Positions 44,256 to 53,497 of a DNA stretch of 64,000 nucleotides are shown here, in pieces. Source of the stretch: Haloarcula ordinaria (GTDB lineage: Archaea; Halobacteriota; Halobacteria; Halobacteriales; Haloarculaceae); the NCBI RefSeq assembly GCF_029338275.1, contig NZ_CP119789.1, positions 3,126,157 to 3,190,156 on the forward strand, given 5' to 3'. Numbering within the stretch: position 1 is the stretch's first letter; every line of letters begins with the position of its first letter. The notes below the pieces were generated by a model, which was not told the DNA's origin, searched no databases, and saw only the letters and a program-made list of their open reading frames with translations. The translations under genes and the position numbers were made by a program.

Positions 44256-44422
44256 ATGCTCTTTTTAACGAGTCGACAGATATGTTTAATGGACAATATG
44301 CAGACAAACTGAACAGTTGGTTCGTTGAGTTAAGCCTGAAAGAAACGAGGCTCGCTTGCTGGACTCATCCTCTATATCTCGCACATCGCTTCTGACAGTA
44401 TCCGAGTAGATTTCAGCAGTCG

Positions 44423-44449
44423 TGCTGCATACAGGGCGCATATCGGTCA
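44423..44449 (+). repeat. Dispersed 27-bp repeat
   Basis: Starts TGCTGCATACAGGGCGC and ends TATCGGTCA. It sits exactly at the broken 5' edge of the hydrolase remnant that follows. Confidence 0.65.
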
Positions 44450-44732
44450 AGCGCTCCGGGCAGGGGACCTTCAGGCTGCCTTTCCCGGCCCAGATGACCT
44501 GGGGGCATTAGCTGGATTCGACACGCCGACCCTGGTTGTCTTAGGCGACCGGGATCCGTTCCTCTCCGCGAGTTGCATTCGCCCGAAGGCCGAACAGACG
44601 CTGCCATCGCTCGTGCCGTGTCTCACACTGGCTGGCGAACGGCACTTCCTTTCGACTACCGGACAGAATCGTGTGACGGACCGTATCCGGGATTTTCTGG
44701 CTGAGCTGTGGAGCCCCGAGACACGAGACTGA
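44436..44732 (+). pseudogene. Alpha/beta-hydrolase, C-terminal remnant
   Basis: About 98 codons in frame without a start: LAGFDTPTLVVLGDRDPFLS, then LPSLVPCLTLAGERHFLSTT and RIRDFLAELW. This is the last strand, the catalytic Asp region (GDRDPF) and the catalytic His (GERHF) of an alpha/beta-hydrolase. The nucleophile half is missing. Homology begins at or beside the 27-bp repeat, suggesting a recombination scar. Confidence 0.65.
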
Positions 44733-44826
44733 GAGTCGATATTTGGAGCTCCGTCTTCACCGAATCGTCATTCCACTTTTTCTCACTCCCAAACAACTTT
44801 GTGGTTCACATCAGAAATTCAACTTT

Positions 44827-45507
44827 ATGAGCATCTTCGGAGAGTTCCATGTCCCTCCAAGAGCCCTCGCGCTCTCCGAGACGTTCGAGGCCGAACCGGA
44901 GACCGTCGTCCAGATCGACCGAGTCGTCGCCTCGGATATGAACGCCTTGGCCCCGTACTTCATCGTTTCTGGCGTGCCGAACGCGGCCTTCGAAGCCGCA
45001 GCCAGTTCAGATGAGTCGATCAAGACACTCCAGCAGATTCTAGACGGCGAGACTGGCACGATGTACCGCGGGAGATGGGCAGACCACGTCGAATCTCTCG
45101 CCCGGGAGTACACGAGTGAAGGAACGTCGATCCTGAAGGCCAGAGGTGACGTGAACGGGTGGGTCCTCCGCGTCAGGTTCGATGGCCGCACACAGATCGG
45201 CGAGTTCGCGAGTCATCTCCGCGACCACGGCTTCGCGTTCGATCTCGTGCGTCTCCACGAGATGACCTACTCCCAGACGGGGAGTCAGTTCGGGCTCACC
45301 CCGAAACAACAGGACGCGCTGGTGACTGCCTGGCAGATGGGCTACTTCGACCTCCCGAGGCAGACGTCGATGGAAGCCGTGGCTGAAGAACTTGACATCA
45401 CGCCCCAGTCACTCTCAGATCGGCTTCGACGGGCCCAGAACACACTCATCGGAGATACGCTACGTATGTCTATGCCAGTGGAGCAGGACAGTTCCCCAGC
45501 CAATTGA
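44827..45507 (+). CDS. Bat-type HTH transcription regulator
   Basis: 226 aa from ATG 44827 (MSIFGEFHVPPRALALSETF). An N-terminal haloarchaeal sensory-like domain is followed by an HTH_10 (bacterio-opsin activator) domain: LTPKQQDALVTAWQMGYFDL, PRQTSMEAVAEELDITPQSL, SDRLRRAQNTLI. Such proteins activate or repress local operons. It lies at the edge of the six-protease array and may recognise the promoter box repeated there. Confidence 0.82.
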   Translation: MSIFGEFHVPPRALALSETFEAEPETVVQIDRVVASDMNALAPYFIVSGVPNAAFEAAASSDESIKTLQQILDGETGTMYRGRWADHVESLAREYTSEGTSILKARGDVNGWVLRVRFDGRTQIGEFASHLRDHGFAFDLVRLHEMTYSQTGSQFGLTPKQQDALVTAWQMGYFDLPRQTSMEAVAEELDITPQSLSDRLRRAQNTLIGDTLRMSMPVEQDSSPAN

Positions 45508-45529
45508 GCCAACGCCTTGGCACTCGTCT

Positions 45530-45658
45530 TCCAACCGACACGCGTGCCCGGAGCAACAGTTTGCAGGTGCCGAGGAATACGTCGTCGGGACGTTGGATTT
45601 CGGCTTCGACAGTACACGACCGTACCGTACCGGTACGCTCACGCCCGTGGGTCGTTGA
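45530..45658 (+). pseudogene. Possible cytochrome P450 C-terminal remnant
   Basis: In one frame SSNRHACPEQQFAGAEEYVV then GTLDFGFD and a short end TGTLTPVGR. The RHACPxxxFAxAE pattern is like the P450 heme-Cys loop and the helix after it, but the Gly after CP and the upstream Phe/Gly are lost. Only about 40 codons, so tentative. A perfect palindrome CGTACCGGTACG is at 45626-45637. Confidence 0.25.
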
Positions 45659-45704
45659 GTGACTGTAGAACTAACCTCCCTTCTGCAGCGTGTGGATTAC
45701 ATCG

Positions 45705-45735
45705 GGCTATATAAAGACCGGATAGATAAGACAGA
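45705..45735 (+). promoter_or_regulatory. Shared promoter box, variant copy (first protease)
   Basis: CTATATAAAG followed by ACCGGATAGATAAGAC. It resembles the four better boxes at 46861, 47915, 50064 and 51854 and lies at the same 63-66-nt distance from an ATG (45768). Confidence 0.55.
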
Positions 45736-45767
45736 ACCATTCTTTCTCCCCAGAATACTCATAATGT

Positions 45768-46818
45768 ATGGACTTTCGAAGCCTCATGTGGAACAGTGAC
45801 GAGCGGCGGCCACGAGCGTTGATCCGACTCCTTGTCGGGTTCTTCGTGATTGCGACATTCGCCGTCATCGGAACGATCGTTATGGATCTGATAGCGGTTG
45901 CATTCGTGCAACCACTCTCGTTCGGCTACCTAGTCCTTACCACACTCGGACTCGGTCTCGGGACCCTCATTGGTATCGTGATAGTTGCTCGCTACGTCGA
46001 TCGGCGACCGTTCTCTGATTACGGGTTCCGAGACCGAACGGTATGGGGGCGAGATCTCGTGGTTGGTGCCGGGTTAGCTCTCATGGCGCAAACTGTCGCA
46101 GTCGGCGTCGCGCTATCCGCCGGTTGGGTTGTCGTGACCGATACAGTTGTCGCTGGATCCGAAGGGCTCATTCTCGGACTAGTCGGTGCGCTGGTCCTCT
46201 TTACAGTCGTCGGCTTCTACGAAGAACTCGTGGCTCGTGGATTCATTTTGAAGAACGTTGCCGAAGGGTTTGCGAGATACGGGACGGCTCCGGCTGTCAT
46301 CGCTGCCGTCATCATCTCCAGCGTCGTGTTCGGTATCGTTCACCTGGCGAACGCTGGCGCCTCACTCGTCTCCGTGGTCGTGATTGCCGTTATTGCGATT
46401 ACGGTCGCAGCGAGCTACGTGTTGACTGGTCGACTCGGGCTTGCGATCGGGTTCCACACCAGTTGGAACATCGCGATGGGAGTCCTGTTCGGCCAGCCCG
46501 TGAGTGGCATCGAACTTCCGGCCCACATTCTCGCCCTCGAAGTGACGGGACCGACCAGGCTGGACTGGCGGGTCCTTTGGTTTCGAAGCCGGAATTTTGG
46601 GTGTGGTTGCAGGCTTTGTCGGACTCGTCGGCGTCATTGCGTACGTCTACGTCGTCGAGGGACATCTCCGCATACATCCCAGCCTACTCGTTCCAACCCT
46701 TCGAGGCCGAGCTGACGAAGAGAGCGCTGCGATACGTGACGACCGCCGCGTTGAAGACGTGTACGCCGAATCTAATATCGACGTTGGCCACGACGGGAGC
46801 GTCGCTCCCGAAAAATAG
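45768..46818 (+). CDS. CPBP intramembrane protease 1 (frameshift near 46560)
   Basis: About eight membrane helices with the CPBP motifs: YEELVARGFIL (EExxxR), FGIVHL (FxxxH) and GFHTSWN. Around 46556 the coding frame changes to one reading GGSFGFEAGILGVVAGFVGL and then an acidic tail, ending at TAG 46818, for a product of about 349 aa. CPBP (CAAX and bacteriocin-processing, Abi) proteins are membrane endopeptidases using two Glu and two His. In bacteria they often lie next to bacteriocin or immunity genes; in archaea the substrates are unknown. Confidence 0.8.
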
Positions 46819-46860
46819 CCCCGGTCCAAGTCTGTACTGGTCGAATAGGGCCGGGTAGAG

Positions 46861-46890
46861 GAGTATATAAAACACGGATAGATACGGCGA
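46861..46890 (+). promoter_or_regulatory. Shared promoter box (second protease)
   Basis: GAGTATATAAAACACGG then ATAGATACGGCGAG. The TATA box and the downstream GATACGGC are shared with 47915, 50064 and 51854. Exactly 66 bp to the ATG at 46927. Confidence 0.7.
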
Positions 46891-46926
46891 GTACAATCTT
46901 GGAAATTTGACCCGTATCAGACGTCT

Positions 46927-47880
46927 ATGAGTCAATTCGATTCACGACCTGTACTCCACGCTGGGGCAGTAGAATTCGCGCGACGTGATACTGGGACTGG
47001 CTGGAGGGCCCCGGATGGCCATTGAACGGGCTGCCCCCAAATTCGAGCTGCCGCCGGACGTGTATCTCGGCGCATTCGTGGTGATCACATTAGTCGTTAG
47101 CTGGTCGATATCGCTACTGATCGTCACCGATTCGATTCCTGGTTACACGACGACCGTACTGATGCTCACGCCCGCTGTCGTCGTTCTCGCCCTCCGCCGG
47201 ATCCAGGGTCAATCCATCGTGGGAACGATCGTGTCCTCGATTCGCGGTGCGACCACCCCGTCGCTCGGATTCGCGTTCCTCTACCCGGTTCTGTTTATCG
47301 GCACCGTCGGTACCATCGCCCTTGCGAGTGGCCTCGGCGTCTACCAGCCGGGCCGCAGAACTTCGTGGTCATGGTGATCGAACAGTTCGGGTTCGCCGTC
47401 CTGGCGATTGTCCTGTTCGAGCAGCTCGTCAGAATGTACGGCGAGGAGTTGGGCTGGCGGGGATACCTACTCCCGGCACTGACCGAAAAGTGGGGCCGAG
47501 CGGGTGCTACGGCGGCCGTGGGTGTCGTCTGGGCGCTATTTCACTCCGCATTCCTCTACCGGGCGGCCGCAGTCACTGGTGTCGGTGACCCCTTGACTGT
47601 TGCTGTCGTCCAGGCCGTCGCCGTGTTCGCCGTCTCGTTCCCGTTCGCGTACTGTTACTTCCTCTCGAACGGAAGTGTCCTGCCCGTTGCGATTCTCCAC
47701 CTCGTCTGGAATATCCTCAATCCGTGGGTTCTGGGAAGCATCTACGCGAACGAGCCGGGTTTCATCGCTGGCGAGGTCCTCCTCGTCACTGGCGAAGGGA
47801 TTCTCGGGGCGGTTGTCGGTCTCGCTCTGATCGCTGTGTTCGTCGTCCTGTTCCGGCGGGAGGTGTTGATCCGATCGTGA
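46927..47880 (+). CDS. CPBP intramembrane protease 2 (two compensating frameshifts)
   Basis: ATG 46927 (MSQFDSRPVLHAG) lies 66 bp after its promoter box, as in the ABC gene. The frame moves near 46980 to MAIERAAPKFELPPDVYLGA and moves back near 47352, where one more G would join VYQPG to PQNFVVMVIEQFG. The total length, 954 nt, is a whole number of codons (317 aa). CPBP motifs: YGEELGWRGYLLP, FHSAFLY and HLVWNILN. Eight or so TM helices. Confidence 0.75.
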
Positions 47881-47914
47881 CCCTCCGGACAAAGATCGAT
47901 CGTCACTGACGGGC

Positions 47915-47945
47915 GAGTACTTAAAACACGGACTGATACGGCGAG
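47915..47945 (+). promoter_or_regulatory. Shared promoter box (ABC exporter)
   Basis: GAGTACTTAAAACACGGA then CTGATACGGCGAGC. Exactly 66 bp to ATG 47981. Nearly the same as the box at 46861. Confidence 0.7.
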
Positions 47946-47980
47946 CGAACCCTTGTTGGAATCGCTCGTACAGAAGTCGT

Positions 47981-49001
47981 ATGAGTCAGCTTGATCCGTC
48001 CACAGACCCGCTTTCTGATGGGATAGCCATCGAACTAACCGGACTGAGCAAGCAGTACGGTGACGTCACTGCCCTCAATACCGTCTCTCTGACGGTTCGA
48101 AGGAGAGATCTTTGGCTTCCTCGGCCCGAACGGCGCCGGGAAGTCCACGACGATCGACATTCTCCTCGACTTCGTTCGCCCGACGGCAGGGACGGCGACC
48201 GTCCTCGGCTACGATGCACAGGAGGATTCACTGGCGGTCCGGCAAGCGGTCGGAGTGCTCCCTGACGGGTACCACCTCTACGACCGTCTGACGGCCCGAC
48301 AGCATCTCGAGTTCGCAATCGCTTCGAAGGGCAGTGACGACGATCCAGCCGAGCTGCTGGATCGGGTCGGTATCGGCGACGCGGCCGACCGGAAGGCCGG
48401 GGGCTTCTCAAAAGGGATGAAACAGCGGCTCGTCCTCGCGATGGCGCTCGCTGGCTCTCCGGAAGTTCTCATCCTCGACGAGCCGTCGACGGGACTCGAC
48501 CCGAATGGCGCTCGCGAGATGCGCGATATCATTCGGGCGGAGCGTGACCGCGGGGCGACGGTGTTCTTCTCCTCGCACATCCTCGAACAGGTCGAAGCCG
48601 TCTGTGACCGCGTCGGCATCCTCCGGAACGGCGAGCTGGTCGCCGTCGACACGATCGATGCGCTGCGAGATGCGGTCGGGGCCGATGCCCGGCTAGTCCT
48701 CACCGTCGAGTCGGTGACAGACGACGTGCTAGACGCGGTCACTGCCCTCCCGGGAGTGACCGACGTCCACGCTGCCAGCGAGACGCAACTGATCGTGACG
48801 TGCGCGCCAGAGACGAAGACGGCCGTCATGTACGCTGTCGAGGCGGCTGGGGGGACTGTCACCGACTTCGAACTCGAGGAGATCTCCCTCGAGGAGATGT
48901 TCGCGGCCTACACGACGGACGACGACACGGCTACTGGCAGTGAAAGCAAGGAGCCCGAGTCCGCGACTCCCTCGGCTGGCGGCGAGGAGGTGCGCGCATG
49001 A
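47981..49001 (+). CDS. ABC transporter ATP-binding protein (frameshift near 48105)
   Basis: ATG 47981 (MSQLDPSTDPLSDGIAIELT). After SLTVR the frame breaks; the next frame reads EIFGFLGPNGAGKSTTIDIL (Walker A), then GFSKGMKQRLVLAMALAG (signature) and EVLILDEPSTGLDPNG (Walker B), with the H-loop in FFSSHILEQ. About 339 aa including a C-terminal domain of exporter type. It energises the permease encoded next, with which it overlaps by 4 bp. Related to antibiotic and bacteriocin export or immunity pumps (family knowledge). Confidence 0.85.
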
Positions 49002-49850
49002 GCTGGGCCGTCGTTGCTCGAAAAGACTTCCAGGATGCTCGACTCTCGAAGGCGCTCTGGGCCATCACTGGTGCATTCGTCCTCCTGTCGGCAGGGATGG
49101 CCGTCATCTACGCCACCGTCCCGGAACTCAGCCGAGATATCGGAGCAGTGAGTACGCTGGGCTATCTGACGCTACTGCTGGCCGCGATGACGCTGTTCGT
49201 CTCCATCGCGGCCATCGTCATCGGAGCGGGAGCGATCGCCGGTGAGCGTGACCGCGGCTCGAGCAAGCCTGCTTGGCTTTCCCCACAGCCGCGCGGACGT
49301 GGTTCTCGGAAAACTCCTCGGACGTACCGCGGTACTCGCGGTCGCCATTCTCGTCGGCCTCGCCGTCACGCTAGCGGTGATCCTCGTGTTGTTCCAGTCG
49401 TTCTCGCCGGTCGACTACGCGGTCTTCGCTGTGGTCACGCTCCTGTTTGCCCTCGTGTACGTGGGCATCATGGTCGCCGTCTCCGCGACGACCGGGAGCG
49501 GTGGACGGGCGATGGCGTTTGGCGTCGGCGTGTTCGTCCTGCTCGAATTCCTCGGCGACCTCCTCGCGCCGGCGGTCATGTTCGTCGTGAACGGGTTCTC
49601 TTTCGGCGGGGTCACGACAGTCCCGGGATGGTATGCCTTCCTCAACGTCGTCACACCGTCGGCTGCCTACCAGAACGCCCTCGGGTGGTTCCTCGGTGAC
49701 GGCACGACGGCAGCCCTGAGCCTCGGCGGGATGCTGGACGGTCCGGTCCCGTTCTACCTCACGGGCTGGGCCAGCATCGTAATCCTCGTACTCTGGCTCG
49801 TCGTTCCGCTGGCACTTGGATACCGGCGCTTTGCCGCCGCCGACCTCTGA
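48998..49850 (+). CDS. ABC-2 type permease (frameshift near 49262)
   Basis: ATG 48998. Six helices are expected: ALWAITGAFVLLSAGMAVIY, TLLLAAMTLFVSIAAIVIGA, then after a frame change TAVLAVAILVGLAVTLAVIL, VVTLLFALVYVGIMVAVSAT and others. The break follows GAIAGERDRGS, the cytoplasmic loop typical of haloarchaeal ABC-2 permeases. About 283 aa. It pairs with the ATP-binding protein to form an exporter. Confidence 0.8.
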
Positions 49851-50158
49851 TCCCACCGCCCAAACCATGTCCCGACAGACTACGAAGACAGGACTCCGAA
49901 TCGGAACTTCGCCCGCATGTTCGCGGGCCGCCTCGTGACCACCATTGAGGACGGTGATTTTTTGTCGCCGCGATTTGCTCGTCCGGGCGCTGACCGACGA
50001 CGGATTTTCTACCAGACTGGCGACTCTCTCGTGTTAGGTGAGGATCGTAACTGAATCGAGCAGGAGTATTTAAAAGTCGTACTGATACGGCCTGCGTCTT
50101 CAGGAGTCGTCCTCCCGTATATAAGTGCAAATAATCGTGCTTCGTCGCGGTGTTCACT
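49851..50158. other. Intergenic region with promoter box and long leader
   Basis: About 210 bp without a coding signal precede the shared promoter box (50064). A second TATA-like GTATATAAG is at about 50109. The stretch 50064-50158 matches 51854-51960 closely, showing that promoter and leader were duplicated as a unit. Confidence 0.5.
50064..50094 (+). promoter_or_regulatory. Shared promoter box (third protease)
   Basis: GAGTATTTAAAAGTCGTA then CTGATACGGCCTGCG. The leader continues into GCTTCGTCGCGGTGTTCACT before the ATG at 50159 and is almost the same as that of 51854. Confidence 0.7.
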
Positions 50159-50907
50159 ATGTCGACTTCAACTTACAACCAGCCGGATGTACAGCCCCGA
50201 ACTGCCGATAGCCCGCGGCGGGCGCTTCTCGTCGCTCTCGGGCTGCTATTTGCCGCAGCCATTCCCCCACTGGCAATCGTCGAGGGCTTCAAGCTCGTGC
50301 AGGCACAGTTCGGGTACGGTGGCGACCTCGCGGTCACCTACATCGGCGGTGGCCTCCTCGCAACCATAGCCATCGGCCTGATTGGCGTCGCGTACAACCG
50401 CGTCCGACCGGTCACTGTCCACGTGCCTCGATGGCTCCCGACGGTGCGCGAGGGTGGCTGGATCGTCGCGGGTGTCGTCGTTTCGTTTGTCGCCGCAATT
50501 CTGATCGCGGTCGGGATGCAGTTGCTCGACGCGATACCGCCAACGAACTTTATCACCGCTGCGGCCGCCGAACGACCGGTGTTGGTGTACGGATTTGCAC
50601 TCTTCGGTGTGCTGTTCATCGTCGGCCCCGTCGAGGAGTACTTTTTCCGAGGTATCGTCCAGGGTCGCCTCCGCGAACAGATGGGAGCAGTGCCGGCCAT
50701 CGCCATCGTTTCAGTCGGCTTCGCGCTGGGACACGTTCCGAGCTGCACTTGATCGGCGGATCGGATCTACTCTCGCTGGGCGTCTTCTTCGCCCTTCTGA
50801 GCATCGCCGTCGGGTCGGTCATCCTCGGTGCGATCTACGAGCGTACCCAAAACCTCGTCGTGGTCATCGTGATCCACAGCCTGTTCAACGCAATCAGCGT
50901 CAGCTAG
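50159..50907 (+). CDS. CPBP intramembrane protease 3 (frameshift near 50740)
   Basis: ATG 50159 opens MSTSTYNQPDVQPRTA. This N-terminus is shared with protease 5 (51961), while the bodies differ. CPBP motifs VEEYFFRGIVQ and FALGHVP lie before the break. The next frame reads LIGGSDLLSLGVFFALLSIA and ends IVIHSLFNAISVS, with the His-x3-Asn site. About 249 aa, six or seven helices. Confidence 0.75.
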
Positions 50908-50939
50908 CACTGGTCGCCGTTCTCGGAGCGTGATCGGGG

Positions 50940-51776
50940 ATGCAACTGCGGTATCTCCAATCCCGTCCGGTACAATTGTACGTCAGTATTCTTGCGGCGA
51001 TGCTGGTGTTCGGCGTGGTCGCTCGCCCTATAGTCGAGACACTCGCCCCAGACCTCTCGGTCATCGGTATCCGGGTCGTCCTCAACTGGGTGTTCGTCGC
51101 GCTCGTCGTCGGCCTGGTTTCCTGGCTGGGCTGGTGGCGGAAGGTCCGGCTGACCGCACCGATAGCATCGGGCGGCCGCCGGTATCTGCTCGTGCTGGCC
51201 GCACTGTTGGTCGTCCCGCTGGGAGTAACCCTCGCGCTCACCCCGGCGCCATTCGCGGTCCCAGAGTTTACGATCCTCGATGGACAGACCCTCTCGACGG
51301 CCGGCGTCGTCGTGCTCGTCGTCGTCGGGTTCGCCCTCGGGGCGGCCGTCTCGGAGGAACTCCTGTACCGTGGTGTCGTCCTCCGGAGTTTCGAGTCGCG
51401 GGGGCGGATTCCCGCGGCGCTCGCGGCCAGTGTCCTCTTCGGCGCCTCCCACCTCTCGCTGCTCGCAGTTGGCGTGCCTCTGAGTGAAGTGTTACTCGTC
51501 AGCGTGTTGAGTGCCGTCTCTGGTATCGGGCTCGCGGCGGTCGCGTTCAGACTGGGGACGCTGTGGCCCCTGGTCGGGTGGCACTTCCTCCAGAACTCCT
51601 TTCCGGCGTTCCTCACCCCCGAGGCGATGGCGGTGTTCGTTCCCGTCAATGTCGCCGTCGTCCTCGGGGTCGCCATCCTCGGGACGTGGCTCCTCTGGAC
51701 GGATCGCAACGTCAGAGTCGCTGACGATGAGATGCAGGCCGATACACCCACTCAGCCCACTGGGAACAGGATATAG
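50940..51776 (+). CDS. CPBP intramembrane protease 4
   Basis: 278 aa, intact. Eight helices with SEELLYRGVVL (EExxxR), FGASHLS (FxxxH) and WHFLQNSFP. It starts 33 bp after protease 3 without its own promoter box, so the two are co-transcribed. Acidic C-terminal tail. Reaction and substrate unknown, as for other archaeal members. Confidence 0.85.
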   Translation: MQLRYLQSRPVQLYVSILAAMLVFGVVARPIVETLAPDLSVIGIRVVLNWVFVALVVGLVSWLGWWRKVRLTAPIASGGRRYLLVLAALLVVPLGVTLALTPAPFAVPEFTILDGQTLSTAGVVVLVVVGFALGAAVSEELLYRGVVLRSFESRGRIPAALAASVLFGASHLSLLAVGVPLSEVLLVSVLSAVSGIGLAAVAFRLGTLWPLVGWHFLQNSFPAFLTPEAMAVFVPVNVAVVLGVAILGTWLLWTDRNVRVADDEMQADTPTQPTGNRI

Positions 51777-51853
51777 CCCTGAATCGCCGACGGTTCCTCG
51801 GCGCCGTGGCTGGGCTACGGCTTCCAGGTCTCTCGTGGCGCTGGCTGGCTGGA

Positions 51854-51884
51854 GAAGTATTTAAAACGCGGATTGATACGGCCT
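51854..51884 (+). promoter_or_regulatory. Shared promoter box (fifth protease)
   Basis: GAAGTATTTAAAACGCGGA then TTGATACGGCCTGC. It overlaps the trailing part of the previous gene's 3' region and lies 107 bp before ATG 51961. Confidence 0.7.
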
Positions 51885-51960
51885 GCATCTCCAAGCGTCA
51901 TGCTCCCGTAAACAGACGCAAAGCTAAACCGAAGCGTCGTGCTTCGTCGCGGTGTTTACC

Positions 51961-52965
51961 ATGTCGACTTCAACCTACAATCAGCCGGATATGCAGCCCC
52001 GAGCTGACGATTGCCAGCGACCGGCGATTCTCGCCGCTCTCGGGGGTGATCAGAAAATGCAACTGATTTCAAGAGACAGTCGGATCGTGTCGGACCTCTC
52101 TGAGCCCGACGCGCTTGTGCGAGCTGGCTGGTTCGTTGGGTTGACGCTCGTGCTCTCGTTGGCCATCTACATTCCCGTTATCGCCTCGGCCCACGGGTGG
52201 ATCGGGGTGGCAGTGCCTCCGGGACTATCGGCACTCGCGATTTTCACGCCTGCAGTGGTCGCGATCGTGTTGCACGTCTATGATAACGGTATCGGCGGTC
52301 TTCGGACCGCGTTCCGTCCACTCATTACGTGGCGGTTCGGGCTCCGTTGGTGGACCGTCGTACTGGGGCTCGCACCAGTCATGCTTGGTCTGAAGCACGC
52401 AGCGTATCTCTCTCTCGGAGGAGCCCTTAAGCCTGCACCAGCAGCACAACTTGATGGACCACTCGGTCTCGCCATCGTACCGATTGCACTGCTGGTGACA
52501 CTCTTCCTCTCGATGGGCGAAGAACTCGGTTGGCGTGGCTATCTCCTTCCCCTCTTACAGACGCGGTTCGGCGCGGCTATCGCGAGTTTCGTTCTTGGCG
52601 TGTGCTGGTTCGCCTGGCACATTCCGCTCCAGTTCGTTCCTGGGGACGCCAATAGTGGGTTCCCACTCCCGCTCTGGGGACTGTCGATCGTCGCAACGGC
52701 GTTCGTCTACACTTGGCTGTTCAACAACACCGGGGGGAGTGTGCTCGCAGTCACGCTCTTCCACGGACTGTTCAATACGCTCGGACCGTTCATCGCGCTA
52801 CACCCGAGCGTGACGGGGAATCCACTCTCGGCATACGTTCTCGCTGGGGTGAACGTCACATTTGCCGTCATCATCCTCGCGCTGTATGGCACTGCGTCCT
52901 TTACGCGCCCACAGAAAACAGGAGTCACCTCGGCTGGAGGAAGTAACCGAACATGTCGAAGCTAA
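51961..52965 (+). CDS. CPBP intramembrane protease 5
   Basis: 334 aa, intact. The N-terminus MSTSTYNQPDMQPRAD is copied from the leader of protease 3. The family's own start is probably near MQLISRDSRIV (52057). Motifs GEELGWRGYLLP, WFAWHIPLQF and LFHGLFNTLG mark it as a CPBP protease of the same subtype as protease 2. About eight helices. Confidence 0.85.
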   Translation: MSTSTYNQPDMQPRADDCQRPAILAALGGDQKMQLISRDSRIVSDLSEPDALVRAGWFVGLTLVLSLAIYIPVIASAHGWIGVAVPPGLSALAIFTPAVVAIVLHVYDNGIGGLRTAFRPLITWRFGLRWWTVVLGLAPVMLGLKHAAYLSLGGALKPAPAAQLDGPLGLAIVPIALLVTLFLSMGEELGWRGYLLPLLQTRFGAAIASFVLGVCWFAWHIPLQFVPGDANSGFPLPLWGLSIVATAFVYTWLFNNTGGSVLAVTLFHGLFNTLGPFIALHPSVTGNPLSAYVLAGVNVTFAVIILALYGTASFTRPQKTGVTSAGGSNRTCRS

Positions 52966-53074
52966 AGCGATATTCACAGTTGAGCCGCTCCCGCTCCATC
53001 CAGGATGTGACTTGGAAGAGCACGACCTCACAGGTGACCATACAAATAGAACGGTCGGAGACTAGAGAGGCGCG

Positions 53075-53497
53075 ATGAACCGACGGGGCTTTCTCAATAC
53101 TGTGGCTGGAACCACGGCTGCCGGGACGCTCGTGGCGCTGGCTGGCTGCGTCGGCTCGGAGGACGGCATCGGCGACCTCACGGTGATCGTCACCAACGTG
53201 GACGAGGTCACGCACACTATCGCAGTGACCGTCACGAACCAGGCTGGTGACGTCGTCGAATCGCTCGCTGGCGAGGCTATCGAACCTGGTATCGCGCGGA
53301 CGTTCACCAGTGCAGGGTATCCCGATGACACCTACCAGGTCGCAGTCGAAGACGATCGGGAGGGCCTTCCCGCCTGGAAGCAGGCTACTCGGTGGTCGAA
53401 TCTGGCGGCTTGTCCCTCGCTGGTGTTCGAACTCCGGCTGACCAACCAGAACGGCATCAGGCACGTCGTCCCATCGCAACGGTGTGAGTCGCCGTGA
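53075..53497 (+). CDS. Small Tat lipoprotein in the protease array
   Basis: 140 aa. MNRRGFLNTVAGTTAAG with lipobox ALAGC is a Tat lipoprotein signal. The mature part is a small beta sandwich (DLTVIVTNVDEVTHTIAVTV, then AGYPDDTYQVAVEDD). Its stop overlaps the GTG of protease 6, so they are co-translated. A possible substrate, binding partner or immunity protein of the proteases (inference). Confidence 0.75.
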   Translation: MNRRGFLNTVAGTTAAGTLVALAGCVGSEDGIGDLTVIVTNVDEVTHTIAVTVTNQAGDVVESLAGEAIEPGIARTFTSAGYPDDTYQVAVEDDREGLPAWKQATRWSNLAACPSLVFELRLTNQNGIRHVVPSQRCESP

